Source: CAYQNU01 sp964419055
Lineage (GTDB): Bacteria; Bacteroidota; Bacteroidia; Flavobacteriales_D; Parvicellaceae
NCBI GenBank assembly: GCA_964419055.1
Contig: CAYQNU010000006.1
Location: 124,001 to 188,000 of the forward strand
Length of the DNA stretch: 64,000 bases
Reading direction: 5' to 3'
In this document: positions 34,437 through 43,556 of the stretch, in pieces
Layout: every line of letters starts with the position of its first letter
How positions within the stretch are numbered: the first letter of the stretch is position 1
Position numbers and translations under genes: made by a program
Notes under the pieces: generated by a model
What the model saw: the letters and a program-made list of their open reading frames with translations, nothing else
Database searches by the model: none
What the model was told of the DNA's origin: nothing

Positions 34437-35168
34437 ATGACATCAGCAATAATGCAACCTACTTTCAATCCTTGGTTAGGATATTTTGATTTGATAGATC
34501 AAGTTGAAACTTTTGTATTTCTAGATAATGTGCAACTTGTCAAAAGATCTTGGCAAGTTAGAAACAAAATTAAATTAAATGGTGAAGAATTTTGGTTAAC
34601 CATCCCAGTTAAAAATACTTCATCTAGAGATTATTTATTTTTAAAAGATGCCGAAATAAATAATGAAGAAAAATGGAAAAAGAAACATTTAAGTACAATT
34701 CAAGCTGCTTATTCTAAATCATTTTATTATGATGAAGTGATGAGTTTTGTCTCTCCATTATATGAATCTGCAAATCAATTGAGTAAATTTAACATTGATT
34801 TAATTATTGGAGTGTGTGAAAATATAGGAATAAAGGTTAACTTTATAAACGCTTCAAATTTGACAAATCAAGAAGGTATTAAAGATGAAAAGTTGAATAA
34901 TATATTAAATGAAATAAGTTCAAAAACATATATTTCTCCTCAAGGTTCTGCCGGATATATAAATTCAGAGATTTATGGAGGAGAAATTGTTAAATCTGGC
35001 AAAACTTTGTATTATCACGTCTATAATCATCCAAATTACCTTCAAAATAAAGGCGATTTTATACCTTATTTGGGTATTTTTGATGTTTTATTTAATGTAG
35101 GTTTTAAAAATACACTTGAGTTAATTAGACAAGGCAGACGAGATTGCCTAAAATTTGATGAATTATGA
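34437..35168 (+). CDS. WbqC-family protein
   Basis: A 243-residue protein of the WbqC family: it opens IMQPTFNPWLGYFDLIDQ and has DNVQLVKRSWQVRNKIK and SPQGSAGYI. The family is common in O-antigen and nonulosonate clusters and is thought to modify an amino sugar, possibly by attaching an amino-acid or acyl group, but the chemistry is not settled. It lies one base after the formyltransferase and its stop overlaps pseI. A joint role in N-acylation of the pseudaminic precursor is likely. Confidence 0.85.
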   Translation: MTSAIMQPTFNPWLGYFDLIDQVETFVFLDNVQLVKRSWQVRNKIKLNGEEFWLTIPVKNTSSRDYLFLKDAEINNEEKWKKKHLSTIQAAYSKSFYYDEVMSFVSPLYESANQLSKFNIDLIIGVCENIGIKVNFINASNLTNQEGIKDEKLNNILNEISSKTYISPQGSAGYINSEIYGGEIVKSGKTLYYHVYNHPNYLQNKGDFIPYLGIFDVLFNVGFKNTLELIRQGRRDCLKFDEL

Positions 35169-36199
35169 AAATAGGAAATTTTGATGTCACTAAAAAGGTT
35201 TTTATAATAGCTGAATTATCAGCTAACCACAACGGGAGTTTCAAAATTGCTTTAGAAACTATAAAAGCCGCCAAAAATGCAGGTGCCGATTGCATTAAAC
35301 TTCAAACGTATAAGCCAGAAACAATTACTTTGAAATCAAATAAACCTGATTTCATTCTAAATACAGGTACAATTTGGGATGGTCAGTTTTTATATGACTT
35401 ATATGAAAAAGCACATACTCCTTGGGAATGGCATGCTGATTTATTTGAAGAAGCTAGGAAATTAGAACTTGAAATTTTTTCATCACCGTTTGATTTTTCA
35501 GCTGTAGATTTATTAGAATCATTGAATGCTCCTGCATATAAAATAGCATCTTTTGAAATTACAGATATACCTTTAATAAAATATGCAGCTAGTAAAATGA
35601 AACCTATTATTATTTCTACAGGTATAGCTCGATTAGAAGATATTGAGTTAGCTATACAAGCTTGTAAAAGTGTTGGAAATAATAATATTGCATTATTAAA
35701 ATGTACATCATCATATCCAGCACCTTTAGATGAAGCTAATTTATGTATGATAAGAGATTTCAAGGATAAATTTAATGTAATCTCAGGATTATCTGATCAT
35801 ACACTTGGTATCATAGCACCCATCGTTTCAATCGCTATGGGAGCTAGAATTATTGAAAAACATTTTATCATTGACAAAAAAGTTGGTGGTCCTGATGCGA
35901 GCTTCTCTTTAGATGAAAGTGAATTTAATGAAATGGTTAAAGCTGTAAGATTAGCAGAGTCATCGTTAGGACGAGCTGATTATACACTTACAGAAAAACA
36001 ATCTGGAGGAAGATATTATGCCAGATCTTTGTATATTTCAAAAAATGTTAAACAGGGCGATGTATTAACTACAGAAAATATAAAATCAGTTAGACCGGGA
36101 AAAGGTTTGGAACCTAAATATTTTTATGACGTATTAGGTAAAACATTTATTTCAGATTTTGAACTAGGAGAACCATTATCATTTGATAAAATAATTTAA
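35165..36199 (+). CDS. pseI: Pseudaminic acid synthase PseI
   Basis: Condenses phosphoenolpyruvate with the 2,4-diacylamido altrose to form pseudaminic acid. 344 residues: barrel motifs AELSANHNGS (18-27), IKLQTYKPETITL, SDHTLG, IEKHFI and GGPDASFSL, and a C-terminal SAF domain (from about 285, ARSLYISKNVKQGD). PETIT and PDASFS mark PseI rather than LegI or NeuB. It is coupled by a four-base overlap with the WbqC gene. Confidence 0.93.
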   Translation: MKIGNFDVTKKVFIIAELSANHNGSFKIALETIKAAKNAGADCIKLQTYKPETITLKSNKPDFILNTGTIWDGQFLYDLYEKAHTPWEWHADLFEEARKLELEIFSSPFDFSAVDLLESLNAPAYKIASFEITDIPLIKYAASKMKPIIISTGIARLEDIELAIQACKSVGNNNIALLKCTSSYPAPLDEANLCMIRDFKDKFNVISGLSDHTLGIIAPIVSIAMGARIIEKHFIIDKKVGGPDASFSLDESEFNEMVKAVRLAESSLGRADYTLTEKQSGGRYYARSLYISKNVKQGDVLTTENIKSVRPGKGLEPKYFYDVLGKTFISDFELGEPLSFDKII

Positions 36200-36204
36200 T
36201 AGTT

Positions 36205-36819
36205 ATGAAAATTTGTATTTTAGATTATGGAAGCGGGAATGTTAAATCAGTTTATAATATGTTTTCTTCATTAATAAATGATGTACATATTTCTAATTTA
36301 GAAGAAGATATTATGAATGCAGATAAACTTGTATTACCTGGAGTTGGGGCATTTGGGGCTTCTATGTCTAAAATTAAAGAAACAATTCCTTTGAAAGTAT
36401 TAGAAAATGAAGTTTTGTTAAATAAAAAGCCAATTTTAGGTATTTGTGTTGGGATGCAAGTATTGTTTACAAAAGGGTATGAGTTTGGAGAATTTGATGG
36501 TTTAAATTGGATAAAAGGTGACGTGAGAAAATTAGAAACAAAAGGTCATTCTCTTCCTCACATTGGATGGAATGAGATTTCAATTTTAAGAGAAAATCAT
36601 ATTTATAATAATGAAAAGGCAGGATATGATTTTTATTTTGTGCATAGTTATGTTTGTCAACCAGAAAATTCTATATATGAAATAGCTACTTGTGATTATG
36701 GACAAAAGTTTTGTTCGATAGTAAATAAAGAAAATATTTTTGGGGTTCAATTTCATCCAGAAAAAAGTCAAATAGCTGGAAAAAAGTTAATAAAGAATTT
36801 CATCGATTTTAACTCATAA
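36205..36819 (+). CDS. HisH-like glutamine amidotransferase for sugar amidination
   Basis: A class I glutamine amidotransferase of 204 residues with the triad Cys81 (GICVGMQ), His184 and Glu186 (VQFHPEKS). It releases ammonia to the HisF-like partner encoded five bases downstream. No histidine genes are nearby and a WbpG-like enzyme follows, so this is the glycan version seen in P. aeruginosa O-antigen clusters and not part of histidine synthesis. Confidence 0.88.
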   Translation: MKICILDYGSGNVKSVYNMFSSLINDVHISNLEEDIMNADKLVLPGVGAFGASMSKIKETIPLKVLENEVLLNKKPILGICVGMQVLFTKGYEFGEFDGLNWIKGDVRKLETKGHSLPHIGWNEISILRENHIYNNEKAGYDFYFVHSYVCQPENSIYEIATCDYGQKFCSIVNKENIFGVQFHPEKSQIAGKKLIKNFIDFNS

Positions 36820-36823
36820 AGTA

Positions 36824-37630
36824 ATGAAAAAAAATAGAATTATTCCAGTACTTTTATTAAAAAATGGTTGGTTAGTTCAATCAAAGGGCTTTTCGAGGTA
36901 TCAGAATTTAGGTAATCCTGTAACAGCAGTAAAGAGATTGAGTGAATGGGCTGTTGACGAGCTTATATACTTAGATATTAGTACGGATGAGGTCTATGAC
37001 ATGCGAAGAAATGATATAAAAAATGAAAATAGAAGTGATTTCTTATCAATTATTGAAGATGTATCTAAATTTTCATTTATGCCAATAACTGTTGGTGGAA
37101 AAATAACTTCGTTGAAAGGAATTGAAGAAAGATTATCAAAAGGAGCTGATAAAGTTAGTATAAATTCATTTGTATATGATAATCCAAATTTTATAACAGA
37201 GGCTGCAAAAGAATTCGGTTCTCAATGCATTGTGATATCAATGGATGTAAAATCTCATGGTTTAAATTATAAGTTGTATAAGAATGGTGGAAAAGAAATC
37301 ACAAAATACTTTGTTCAAGACTGGTGCAAAATTGTTCAAGAATTAGGTGCCGGTGAAATATTAATTAATTCAATAGATAAAGATGGTATTGGAGGGGGTT
37401 ATGATATTGATTTAATTAATTTAGTAACTAATAACGTAAGTATCCCTGTAATTGCGTTAGGAGGTGTTAGTGAATGGGGGCATTTTTCCGAGGGATTTGA
37501 TAAGACAAACGCTGATGCTTTTGCAGCTGCAAATATTTTTCACTACCAAGATCAAAGTGTATATTTAGCAAAGAAATATCTATATGAAAAGGGTTATAAT
37601 GTTAGGAAACCTGCATTATTAAGAATTTAA
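36824..37630 (+). CDS. HisF-like ammonia-channel protein for sugar amidination
   Basis: A 268-residue TIM barrel related to imidazole-glycerol-phosphate synthase. The N-terminus reads IIPVLLLKNGWLVQSKGF. The catalytic Asp of true HisF (normally in the IIPCLDV segment) is absent, while IDKDG and the phosphate-binding GGKITSLK are kept. That pattern fits the HisF homologues that pass ammonia to WbpG/PseA-type enzymes. It pairs with the HisH-like gene upstream and the N-acetyl sugar amidotransferase downstream. Confidence 0.87.
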   Translation: MKKNRIIPVLLLKNGWLVQSKGFSRYQNLGNPVTAVKRLSEWAVDELIYLDISTDEVYDMRRNDIKNENRSDFLSIIEDVSKFSFMPITVGGKITSLKGIEERLSKGADKVSINSFVYDNPNFITEAAKEFGSQCIVISMDVKSHGLNYKLYKNGGKEITKYFVQDWCKIVQELGAGEILINSIDKDGIGGGYDIDLINLVTNNVSIPVIALGGVSEWGHFSEGFDKTNADAFAAANIFHYQDQSVYLAKKYLYEKGYNVRKPALLRI

Positions 37631-37646
37631 TTAAGTAAATGAATGT

Positions 37647-38855
37647 ATGAAAAAGTATAAAAATTATGTTTACTGTAAAAAGTGTGTTTATCCACAATCT
37701 TCAGTAAATTTAAACATCGATGAAGAGGGTGTTTGTTCTGCTTGTAGAGTTGCCGAAAAGTTTAATGAATTAACTCCTGAATTTTGGGAGCAAAGAAAAC
37801 AAAAATTTCAATCAATAATTAATGATGTTATAAAAAGTAATAAAGGGAATTATGATTGTCTTATACCGGTTAGTGGTGGTAAAGATAGTTATTTTCAAAC
37901 TCATCTAATAGTTAAAGAATTTGGACTAAAACCTTTATTAATGACTTATCATGGAAATAATTATTTGCCTGAAGGTGATTATAATAGGGATAGAATGCGT
38001 CAAGTTTTCGATGCCGATCACATTGTCTGGGGTCCAAGTGTTGACGTCTTGAAGAAATTAAATAGAATTTGTTTCAAGAAAATGGGTGATATGAATTGGC
38101 AAAATCATTGTGGAATAATGACTTCTCCAATTACAATTGCTACGAAGTTTAATATTCCACTAATGATATGGGGCGAAACAGTTTGGGATATTTCTGGAAT
38201 GCACGATCCTGATGATTTTGTTGAATTTAACGCAAGAACTAGGCATGAACATGCGTTAAGGGGGTTTGAGTGGTATGATATGATGGATGATCCAAAAGAT
38301 CAATTAACTGAAAAAGATATGATTTGGGCGAAATATCCAGATGATTTTGATATTTTAGAAGTGGGTGTTAGAGGATTATACATAGGAAATTTCTTTAAAT
38401 GGGATCCTAATGCTCATTCAGAAATGGTTAAAGAAAAATATGGATTTATGCCTGCACAAGAACCATTTGAAAGAACATATAAAATATATTCAAATTTAGA
38501 TGATAGGTATGAAAATGGGATACATGACCTAATGAAGTTTGTGAAATTTGGATACGGAAGGGGTAGCGATCACGCTTCAAAAGATATTAGAGCTGGCATA
38601 ATGACTCGTGAAGAAGGAATTGAAATTGTTTTAAAGTACGATCATGTTGTTTCAAAAGATTTATATTATTGGCTCAATTATGTAGAAATGAGTGAAGAAG
38701 AGTTTTGGAATATTGCTGATACTTTTCGAGACCCTAGAGTTTGGTTTATTAAAGAAAATAATTGGTGCAAAGTAGATATTGATGGAGTAGAAAGAACTTA
38801 CGGAAAAGTGAATCTTCCAGAACATCTCAGATCGAAATATTTTATAGAAAAATAA
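37647..38855 (+). CDS. N-acetyl sugar amidotransferase (WbpG/PseA family)
   Basis: A 402-residue ATP-dependent amidotransferase that turns an acetamido into an acetamidino group using ammonia from the HisH/HisF pair. Four Cys (10, 13, 30, 33) form a zinc site, followed by the PP-loop SGGKDS (76-81) that activates the substrate with ATP. In Campylobacter PseA acts on pseudaminic acid, and in P. aeruginosa WbpG acts on a diamino sugar. Adjacency to the pseudaminic genes suggests an acetamidino-pseudaminic acid, but the legionaminic-type sugar is also possible. Confidence 0.9.
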   Translation: MKKYKNYVYCKKCVYPQSSVNLNIDEEGVCSACRVAEKFNELTPEFWEQRKQKFQSIINDVIKSNKGNYDCLIPVSGGKDSYFQTHLIVKEFGLKPLLMTYHGNNYLPEGDYNRDRMRQVFDADHIVWGPSVDVLKKLNRICFKKMGDMNWQNHCGIMTSPITIATKFNIPLMIWGETVWDISGMHDPDDFVEFNARTRHEHALRGFEWYDMMDDPKDQLTEKDMIWAKYPDDFDILEVGVRGLYIGNFFKWDPNAHSEMVKEKYGFMPAQEPFERTYKIYSNLDDRYENGIHDLMKFVKFGYGRGSDHASKDIRAGIMTREEGIEIVLKYDHVVSKDLYYWLNYVEMSEEEFWNIADTFRDPRVWFIKENNWCKVDIDGVERTYGKVNLPEHLRSKYFIEK

Positions 38856-38862
38856 TTACAAT

Positions 38863-40059
38863 ATGTTAAATAAAACCTCTTTTGTAGAATTAAACAAAAT
38901 TGAAAAAGAAAAAATTGTACTTTTTGGATCAGGCAATATTGCTAAAAAGACAATTAGAAAGATAGGAAAATCAAAAGTAGCTTTTATAGCGGATAATTCA
39001 ACAAATTTGCAAGGTGAACAGTATGAGGGAATTGATATTTTGGCACCCTCAAGTATAAATAACGATTTCTTTGTTATTATATGTTCCACTGCAATTTCAG
39101 AGATATCTTCTCAGCTTATTTCAATGGGGTTGAAAGAAAATATTGATTTTACTATTTCACCAATTTTAAATGATTTATTGGCAATAAGTGATTTAGAGCA
39201 AATTGAAACTACATTTTATTTTACATCAGGTTCTGTAGCTCAAGATAAACCATTAGCAGGTGGTGGAGTTTATAAGTGTTCGATTAGTGCTGATAAGGTT
39301 ATTTTAACTAAAATATTTTCAGGAGCATGTTACGGAGCTACTAAAGTTGGTGAAATAATTTATTTTATTGATACGGATAAAGGAGTTTTTAAAATTTGCA
39401 ATAATGAGATAGAACATATTTGCGAACTACCTAAAAGTTCCAGAGCTCACGGAATATCATATAATGAATCCAATTCTAGATTTTATATCACAGGTTCCTA
39501 TTTAGACGGTGCATACGAGTTAGATTCCGATTTCAATATTCTTCGTACCATTAGAATTTCTGATAAAATTGATCTAACAAATGAGCCGATGCATCATTGT
39601 AATGATAATCTTTCATTGGGGAATAGTTTATTCATATCCATGTTTTCGTCTTCAGGAAATTGGAAAAATGACATTTTTGATGGATGTATAGCAGAGTTTG
39701 ATTTAATATCTGGTCAAAGGAAACAAGATGTTTACCAAGGTTTGTATATGCCTCATAATGTTAAATTTTACGATGGTTCTATTCATGTGTTGGATTCTTT
39801 ACCAGGGCATTTAAGATTCAATAATTTATCCATTCAAGGAACCTTTCCAGCTTTTACTCGAGGATTGGATTATAATAATGGATTATATTATATTGGTCAA
39901 AGTAAGAATAGAAATTATTCGAAAGTTATGGGGCTATCCAATAATATATCTATTGATTGTGGTGTGATAATTTTTAATCCTGAGATAAAGGCATCTCGTT
40001 TTATTCAGTTTCCACACGCTATAGGTGAGATCCATTCAGTGGTAGTTTTTATAAATTAA
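38863..40059 (+). CDS. Rossmann-like plus beta-propeller fusion protein
   Basis: A 398-residue cytoplasmic-looking protein without signal peptide. Residues about 1-110 look like a small Rossmann domain (IVLFGSGNIAKKTIRKIG, then VIICSTA), similar to the N-terminal part of sugar-modifying acyltransferases. Residues about 125-398 look like a DUF4915/TIGR03032-type propeller (HGISYNESNSRFYITGSYLDGAYELD, MPHNVKFYDGSIHVLDSLPG, FTRGLDYNNGLYYIGQSKN). Neither half has a known function. It lies between the amidination genes and a short SDR, so a sugar-modifying role is suggested but not shown. Confidence 0.55.
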   Translation: MLNKTSFVELNKIEKEKIVLFGSGNIAKKTIRKIGKSKVAFIADNSTNLQGEQYEGIDILAPSSINNDFFVIICSTAISEISSQLISMGLKENIDFTISPILNDLLAISDLEQIETTFYFTSGSVAQDKPLAGGGVYKCSISADKVILTKIFSGACYGATKVGEIIYFIDTDKGVFKICNNEIEHICELPKSSRAHGISYNESNSRFYITGSYLDGAYELDSDFNILRTIRISDKIDLTNEPMHHCNDNLSLGNSLFISMFSSSGNWKNDIFDGCIAEFDLISGQRKQDVYQGLYMPHNVKFYDGSIHVLDSLPGHLRFNNLSIQGTFPAFTRGLDYNNGLYYIGQSKNRNYSKVMGLSNNISIDCGVIIFNPEIKASRFIQFPHAIGEIHSVVVFIN

Positions 40060-40105
40060 TGAAACACCATTAAATGTTTTATAAGTTTTAAAAAGTCGAG
40101 GTATA

Positions 40106-40792
40106 ATGGTGATAGGTTGTGGTTTAATAGCTAATGGTGTTTCTAAAATATCAATTGAGTTTCCAAATGTTATTTTTTTTGCTTCTGGAGTTTCTGATTC
40201 AAATGAACAAGATGACTCTAAATTTCTACGAGAAAAACTTTTATTAGAAAAGACAATTATTGAAAGTGATGCTAAACAAATTATTTATTTCTCTACGTAT
40301 AGCGTATTGGATGATACAAGAAAAAACGATAAATACATCATTCACAAAAAAGAAATGGAACGCTTGGTTGAAAATACCAATAACTATTTAATAATTCGAT
40401 TAACAAATGTTATCGGAAAAATAGGGAATAAAAATAATTTGATTCGATTTTTCATAGATAAAATTTCAATAGGTGAAAAAGTTATAGTTTGGAAAAATGT
40501 TAAAAGAAATATAGTTGGTATAGATGATTTAGTTAATGTAATTGCAATTATTTTGAATAAGGATATAAAAAATCAATCAATTTTACTGGCGCACCCCTTT
40601 AGTTATAATATAAATGAGATTGTTAATCACATTTCCTTTTTTCTAAATAAAGAAGCTTTAATTGATGAAATAGAAAAAGGAGTTTTTGATGAGTTTCAAT
40701 GTGAGGAACTTGTTTTGACTGCCTTTAATTCATTGGAGAGTGTCTCAAAAGAAAAATATATCCCTTCACTATTACAGAAATATTATTCATAA
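40106..40792 (+). CDS. Short NAD-dependent SDR-type epimerase/reductase
   Basis: A 228-residue protein, shorter than normal extended SDRs (around 300). It starts VIGCGLIANG, a nucleotide-binding turn, and has YFSTYSVLDD with the catalytic Tyr-x-x-x-Lys in YIIHK, then LIIRLTNVIG and RNIVGIDDLVNVI. The first beta strand is only a few residues long because a stop codon lies just upstream of the ATG. It may reduce or epimerise a keto sugar. Substrate unknown. Confidence 0.65.
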   Translation: MVIGCGLIANGVSKISIEFPNVIFFASGVSDSNEQDDSKFLREKLLLEKTIIESDAKQIIYFSTYSVLDDTRKNDKYIIHKKEMERLVENTNNYLIIRLTNVIGKIGNKNNLIRFFIDKISIGEKVIVWKNVKRNIVGIDDLVNVIAIILNKDIKNQSILLAHPFSYNINEIVNHISFFLNKEALIDEIEKGVFDEFQCEELVLTAFNSLESVSKEKYIPSLLQKYYS

Positions 40793-40806
40793 ATAAATTA
40801 TAATTT

Positions 40807-40814
40807 TATCTTTG
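40807..40814 (+). promoter_or_regulatory. -7 promoter element (TATCTTTG)
   Basis: This exact TAnnTTTG match lies 42 bases before ATG 40857, in the gap after the short SDR gene. It suggests that a new transcription unit starts here for the transferase block. Confidence 0.55.
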
Positions 40815-40856
40815 ACTTCAGGTTATTTAAAATGAGAAGTTCACCTAATGTTTTAA

Positions 40857-41840
40857 ATGAATAAAATACAATTACCTGACATAAAACTGTTTAATCAACA
40901 TCCAAATAATAGAGAATTTGGATGGAGCGATCACTATGGCGCCATTAAGGTGGCTGAAAGGTATGTTGGAAACAAAATAGCAATTAATCATTATCATCAA
41001 TGGTTTTTTTGGAGCCATGGGTGTCAAGGCCCTTGGTTAAATATTCATCCTGGGATTTTAACACATTTTTTAGAAAATAAAAATTTAAAGTATTTACTCA
41101 TAAACAAGACTCAGGAAATTTATTTAAAAAATTATGGTTTCAAAAATGTAAAAGCAATAGGTCTTCCTTTTATTTATGTTAACGAAGTTAATCTTCAAAG
41201 AATCCCAAATAGTTTATTGATAATGCCATCTCACACCTTACTAGGAGATAAAAAATTAGATAAAGAGGCTTATGAATCTTATACAGATTTTATTAAACCA
41301 TTCTTGACTCATTTCTCTGTTGTAAAAGCTTGTATACACTACAGTTGTATTCGAAATAATATGTGGGTAGATGAGTTCAATAAATTAGGTATTGAAATCA
41401 TAGAAGGCGCTCGGACAGATGATGAAAATGCGCTCTTAAGACAAACTTATTTGTTCAAACAGTTTGATTTTGTAACTACTAATAGTTGGGGATCTCATGT
41501 AGCGTATGGATTATTTCACGGATGTAAAGTTTCTATTGCGGGGCCTTTTTTTCCTAGACCAAAAGAAGATTTTTTGAGGGATGGTAAGTGGAAACGAAAT
41601 CCTTCAATATTAGATATTATATTAAGTAAAGAAATTGAGGAAAATAAAAACGAGCTATTAAAAGAATTATTTACATTACCAAACGAAGCAAAAACTAATG
41701 TTGAATTTGGTAGACAATTAGTTGGATATTATGACAAAAAAACACCGGCTGAACTACTCAAAATAATAAAACCCTCCAATTTTGAAGTATTTAAATTTAA
41801 TGTTTCACGAGTTTTGAGACGCTTAAAAATAAAAAAATAA
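40857..41840 (+). CDS. Putative GT-B-like glycosyltransferase, unrecognised family
   Basis: A 327-residue protein without membrane spans. Visible blocks are FWSHGCQGPW, LLIMPSHTLLGD and VVKACIHYSCIRN. Later DENALLRQTYLFKQFDFVTTNSWGSHVAYGLFHGCKVSIAGPF resembles the nucleotide-binding half of GT-B transferases, with T-N-S-x-G-S-H as the phosphate loop. The C-terminus is basic. It was not matched to a named family. Position directly after the pseudaminic block makes a nonulosonate transferase one possibility. Confidence 0.5.
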   Translation: MNKIQLPDIKLFNQHPNNREFGWSDHYGAIKVAERYVGNKIAINHYHQWFFWSHGCQGPWLNIHPGILTHFLENKNLKYLLINKTQEIYLKNYGFKNVKAIGLPFIYVNEVNLQRIPNSLLIMPSHTLLGDKKLDKEAYESYTDFIKPFLTHFSVVKACIHYSCIRNNMWVDEFNKLGIEIIEGARTDDENALLRQTYLFKQFDFVTTNSWGSHVAYGLFHGCKVSIAGPFFPRPKEDFLRDGKWKRNPSILDIILSKEIEENKNELLKELFTLPNEAKTNVEFGRQLVGYYDKKTPAELLKIIKPSNFEVFKFNVSRVLRRLKIKK

Positions 41841-41841
41841 A

Positions 41842-42843
41842 TTGAATACGTTCTGCACAATAATAACGGGAAACTATTATGCTTATGCTTTGGCATTATT
41901 TGATTCACTAAAACAAACCAGTACAAGTAGTGTTCAGTTGGCGGTTTTTATTTCTGATACTTCCGTTGATAAGTCGTTTTTTAAGGATTTAGAAAAGGAA
42001 AACCAAGGCTTATCATTTTATTTCCCTGATGAAATTAATTCAGATAAACACGAAGCTTTAAAAAATAAGTATCAAACTACTTATATGAGTGGCTATCGAT
42101 GGTCTCTCAAACCGCTTTTTATAAATCATTTGATAATTAATAATAATTTTGAAAAAGTTATTTTTCTTGATGGTGATTTATTTTTTTACAATAGTCCAGA
42201 TTTTATATTTGATTTACTAGATCAATACCGTGTGTTACTTACTCCACATTGGAGATGTGCTGATAATCCAGAAGAAGATATAGTTAACTTTAATCTGAAT
42301 TTTCAAGGAGGAATATATAATGCTGGATTTATCGCAGTTTCCAAAAATGCGACTGAGATTATGGACTTTTGGACAAATTTGTGTTTGACAGAATGTAAAA
42401 TTGATTTTGAACAAGGAATGTATGCAGATCAAAAATATTTGGATATATTACACAGTCGTTTTGAAGGCGTTGGAGTGTTGCGCCATAGAGGTTGTAATGT
42501 GGCCACTTGGAATTTTGTTGATAATAAACGTTCATTAAATGAAAACGGTGAGGTGTTGATCAACAACAATTATCCAATTGTGTTTATTCATTTTACATCT
42601 GGCACAATGAAAGGTATTATTAATGGTACAGATGCTTTGTTATTACACCATTTTATTGCCTATTCAAATGCTGTTAATAAATACAATCCGAATATCAATT
42701 TAATTGAAAAAACTAAATGCGATCTGTTAGACTTAGAACAAAAAAATATTGAAAATAAACCGAAAATGGATTTAATAACCCAAATGAGATACAATCTAAA
42801 ACTTAGAACTCGGATTAATAACTTATTTTCAAAAAACAACTAA
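41842..42843 (+). CDS. GT8-like glycosyltransferase
   Basis: A 333-residue GT-A-fold protein. It begins FCTIITGNYYAYALALFDSL, has the DxD-type metal motif in FLDGDLFFYNSP, and later QGGIYNAGFIAVSKN and the His-containing FIHFTSG. These match glycogenin/GT8-type retaining transferases. The start is TTG 41842, one base after the preceding stop; no ATG lies upstream of the conserved strand. It ends on the ATG of the next gene. Confidence 0.7.
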   Translation: MNTFCTIITGNYYAYALALFDSLKQTSTSSVQLAVFISDTSVDKSFFKDLEKENQGLSFYFPDEINSDKHEALKNKYQTTYMSGYRWSLKPLFINHLIINNNFEKVIFLDGDLFFYNSPDFIFDLLDQYRVLLTPHWRCADNPEEDIVNFNLNFQGGIYNAGFIAVSKNATEIMDFWTNLCLTECKIDFEQGMYADQKYLDILHSRFEGVGVLRHRGCNVATWNFVDNKRSLNENGEVLINNNYPIVFIHFTSGTMKGIINGTDALLLHHFIAYSNAVNKYNPNINLIEKTKCDLLDLEQKNIENKPKMDLITQMRYNLKLRTRINNLFSKNN

Positions 42844-43556
42844 TGCACTACGATAATTTTATAAATATTGAATTTTCATCTGAAAATATCGATCGATACA
42901 TTGTACGCAAAAGTATAAAAAAGGCTTTAGATATAACTTTACCAAGTCTACAAGGTAAATTATTAGATATAGGTTGTGGAAAAATGCCTTACAAAGAATA
43001 CATATTAATCAATTCGCAAGTAAAAGACTATGTGGGACTAGATATTGAAAGTGCTTTAGAATATTCAGAAGATGTAAAGCCCGATTATACTTGGGATGGT
43101 GTGTCTATGCCTTTTGAAAATAATTCATTTGATTGTGCTTTTGGTACTGAAGTTTTAGAACATTGTCCTGATACTGAATTGATTTTAAAAGAAGTTTATC
43201 GTGTCCTTAAACCAGGCGGAGTTTTCTTTTTTACGGTTCCTTTTTTATGGAACCTACACGAAACACCGCACGATGAATACCGTTTTACTCCATTTTCATT
43301 ACAACGTCATTTTAAGAATGTAGGTTTTAATCAAATTGATATAAAAGCTACAGGCGGATGGCATGCCTCTATGGCTCAAATGATTGGCTTGTGGGTAAAA
43401 AGAAGCCCGATGAATAAAAAGAAGAGAAAATGGGCTTTAAAAATTAGCAAACCAATTATAAAAAAATTACTTAATATGGAAGCCAATACACCTATTCGGT
43501 TTGTAGAAGGTCAAATGATTACTGGTTTATATGGTTTAGTAAAGAAAGATAATTAA
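42843..43556 (+). CDS. SAM methyltransferase (type 11)
   Basis: A 237-residue class I methyltransferase with GKLLDIGCGKMPYKEYI (SAM loop), the acidic strand LDIES, and GTEVLEHCPD followed by VYRVLKPGGVFFFTVPF. Likely to methylate a sugar of the polymer. It overlaps each neighbour by one base, so it is co-translated with the GT8- and GT4-like genes. Confidence 0.8.
   Translation: MHYDNFINIEFSSENIDRYIVRKSIKKALDITLPSLQGKLLDIGCGKMPYKEYILINSQVKDYVGLDIESALEYSEDVKPDYTWDGVSMPFENNSFDCAFGTEVLEHCPDTELILKEVYRVLKPGGVFFFTVPFLWNLHETPHDEYRFTPFSLQRHFKNVGFNQIDIKATGGWHASMAQMIGLWVKRSPMNKKKRKWALKISKPIIKKLLNMEANTPIRFVEGQMITGLYGLVKKDN

Noticed and set aside
36205..37630. Histidine biosynthesis genes hisH and hisF
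   Set aside because: No other his genes; HisF-type catalytic Asp is missing; a WbpG-like gene follows directly.
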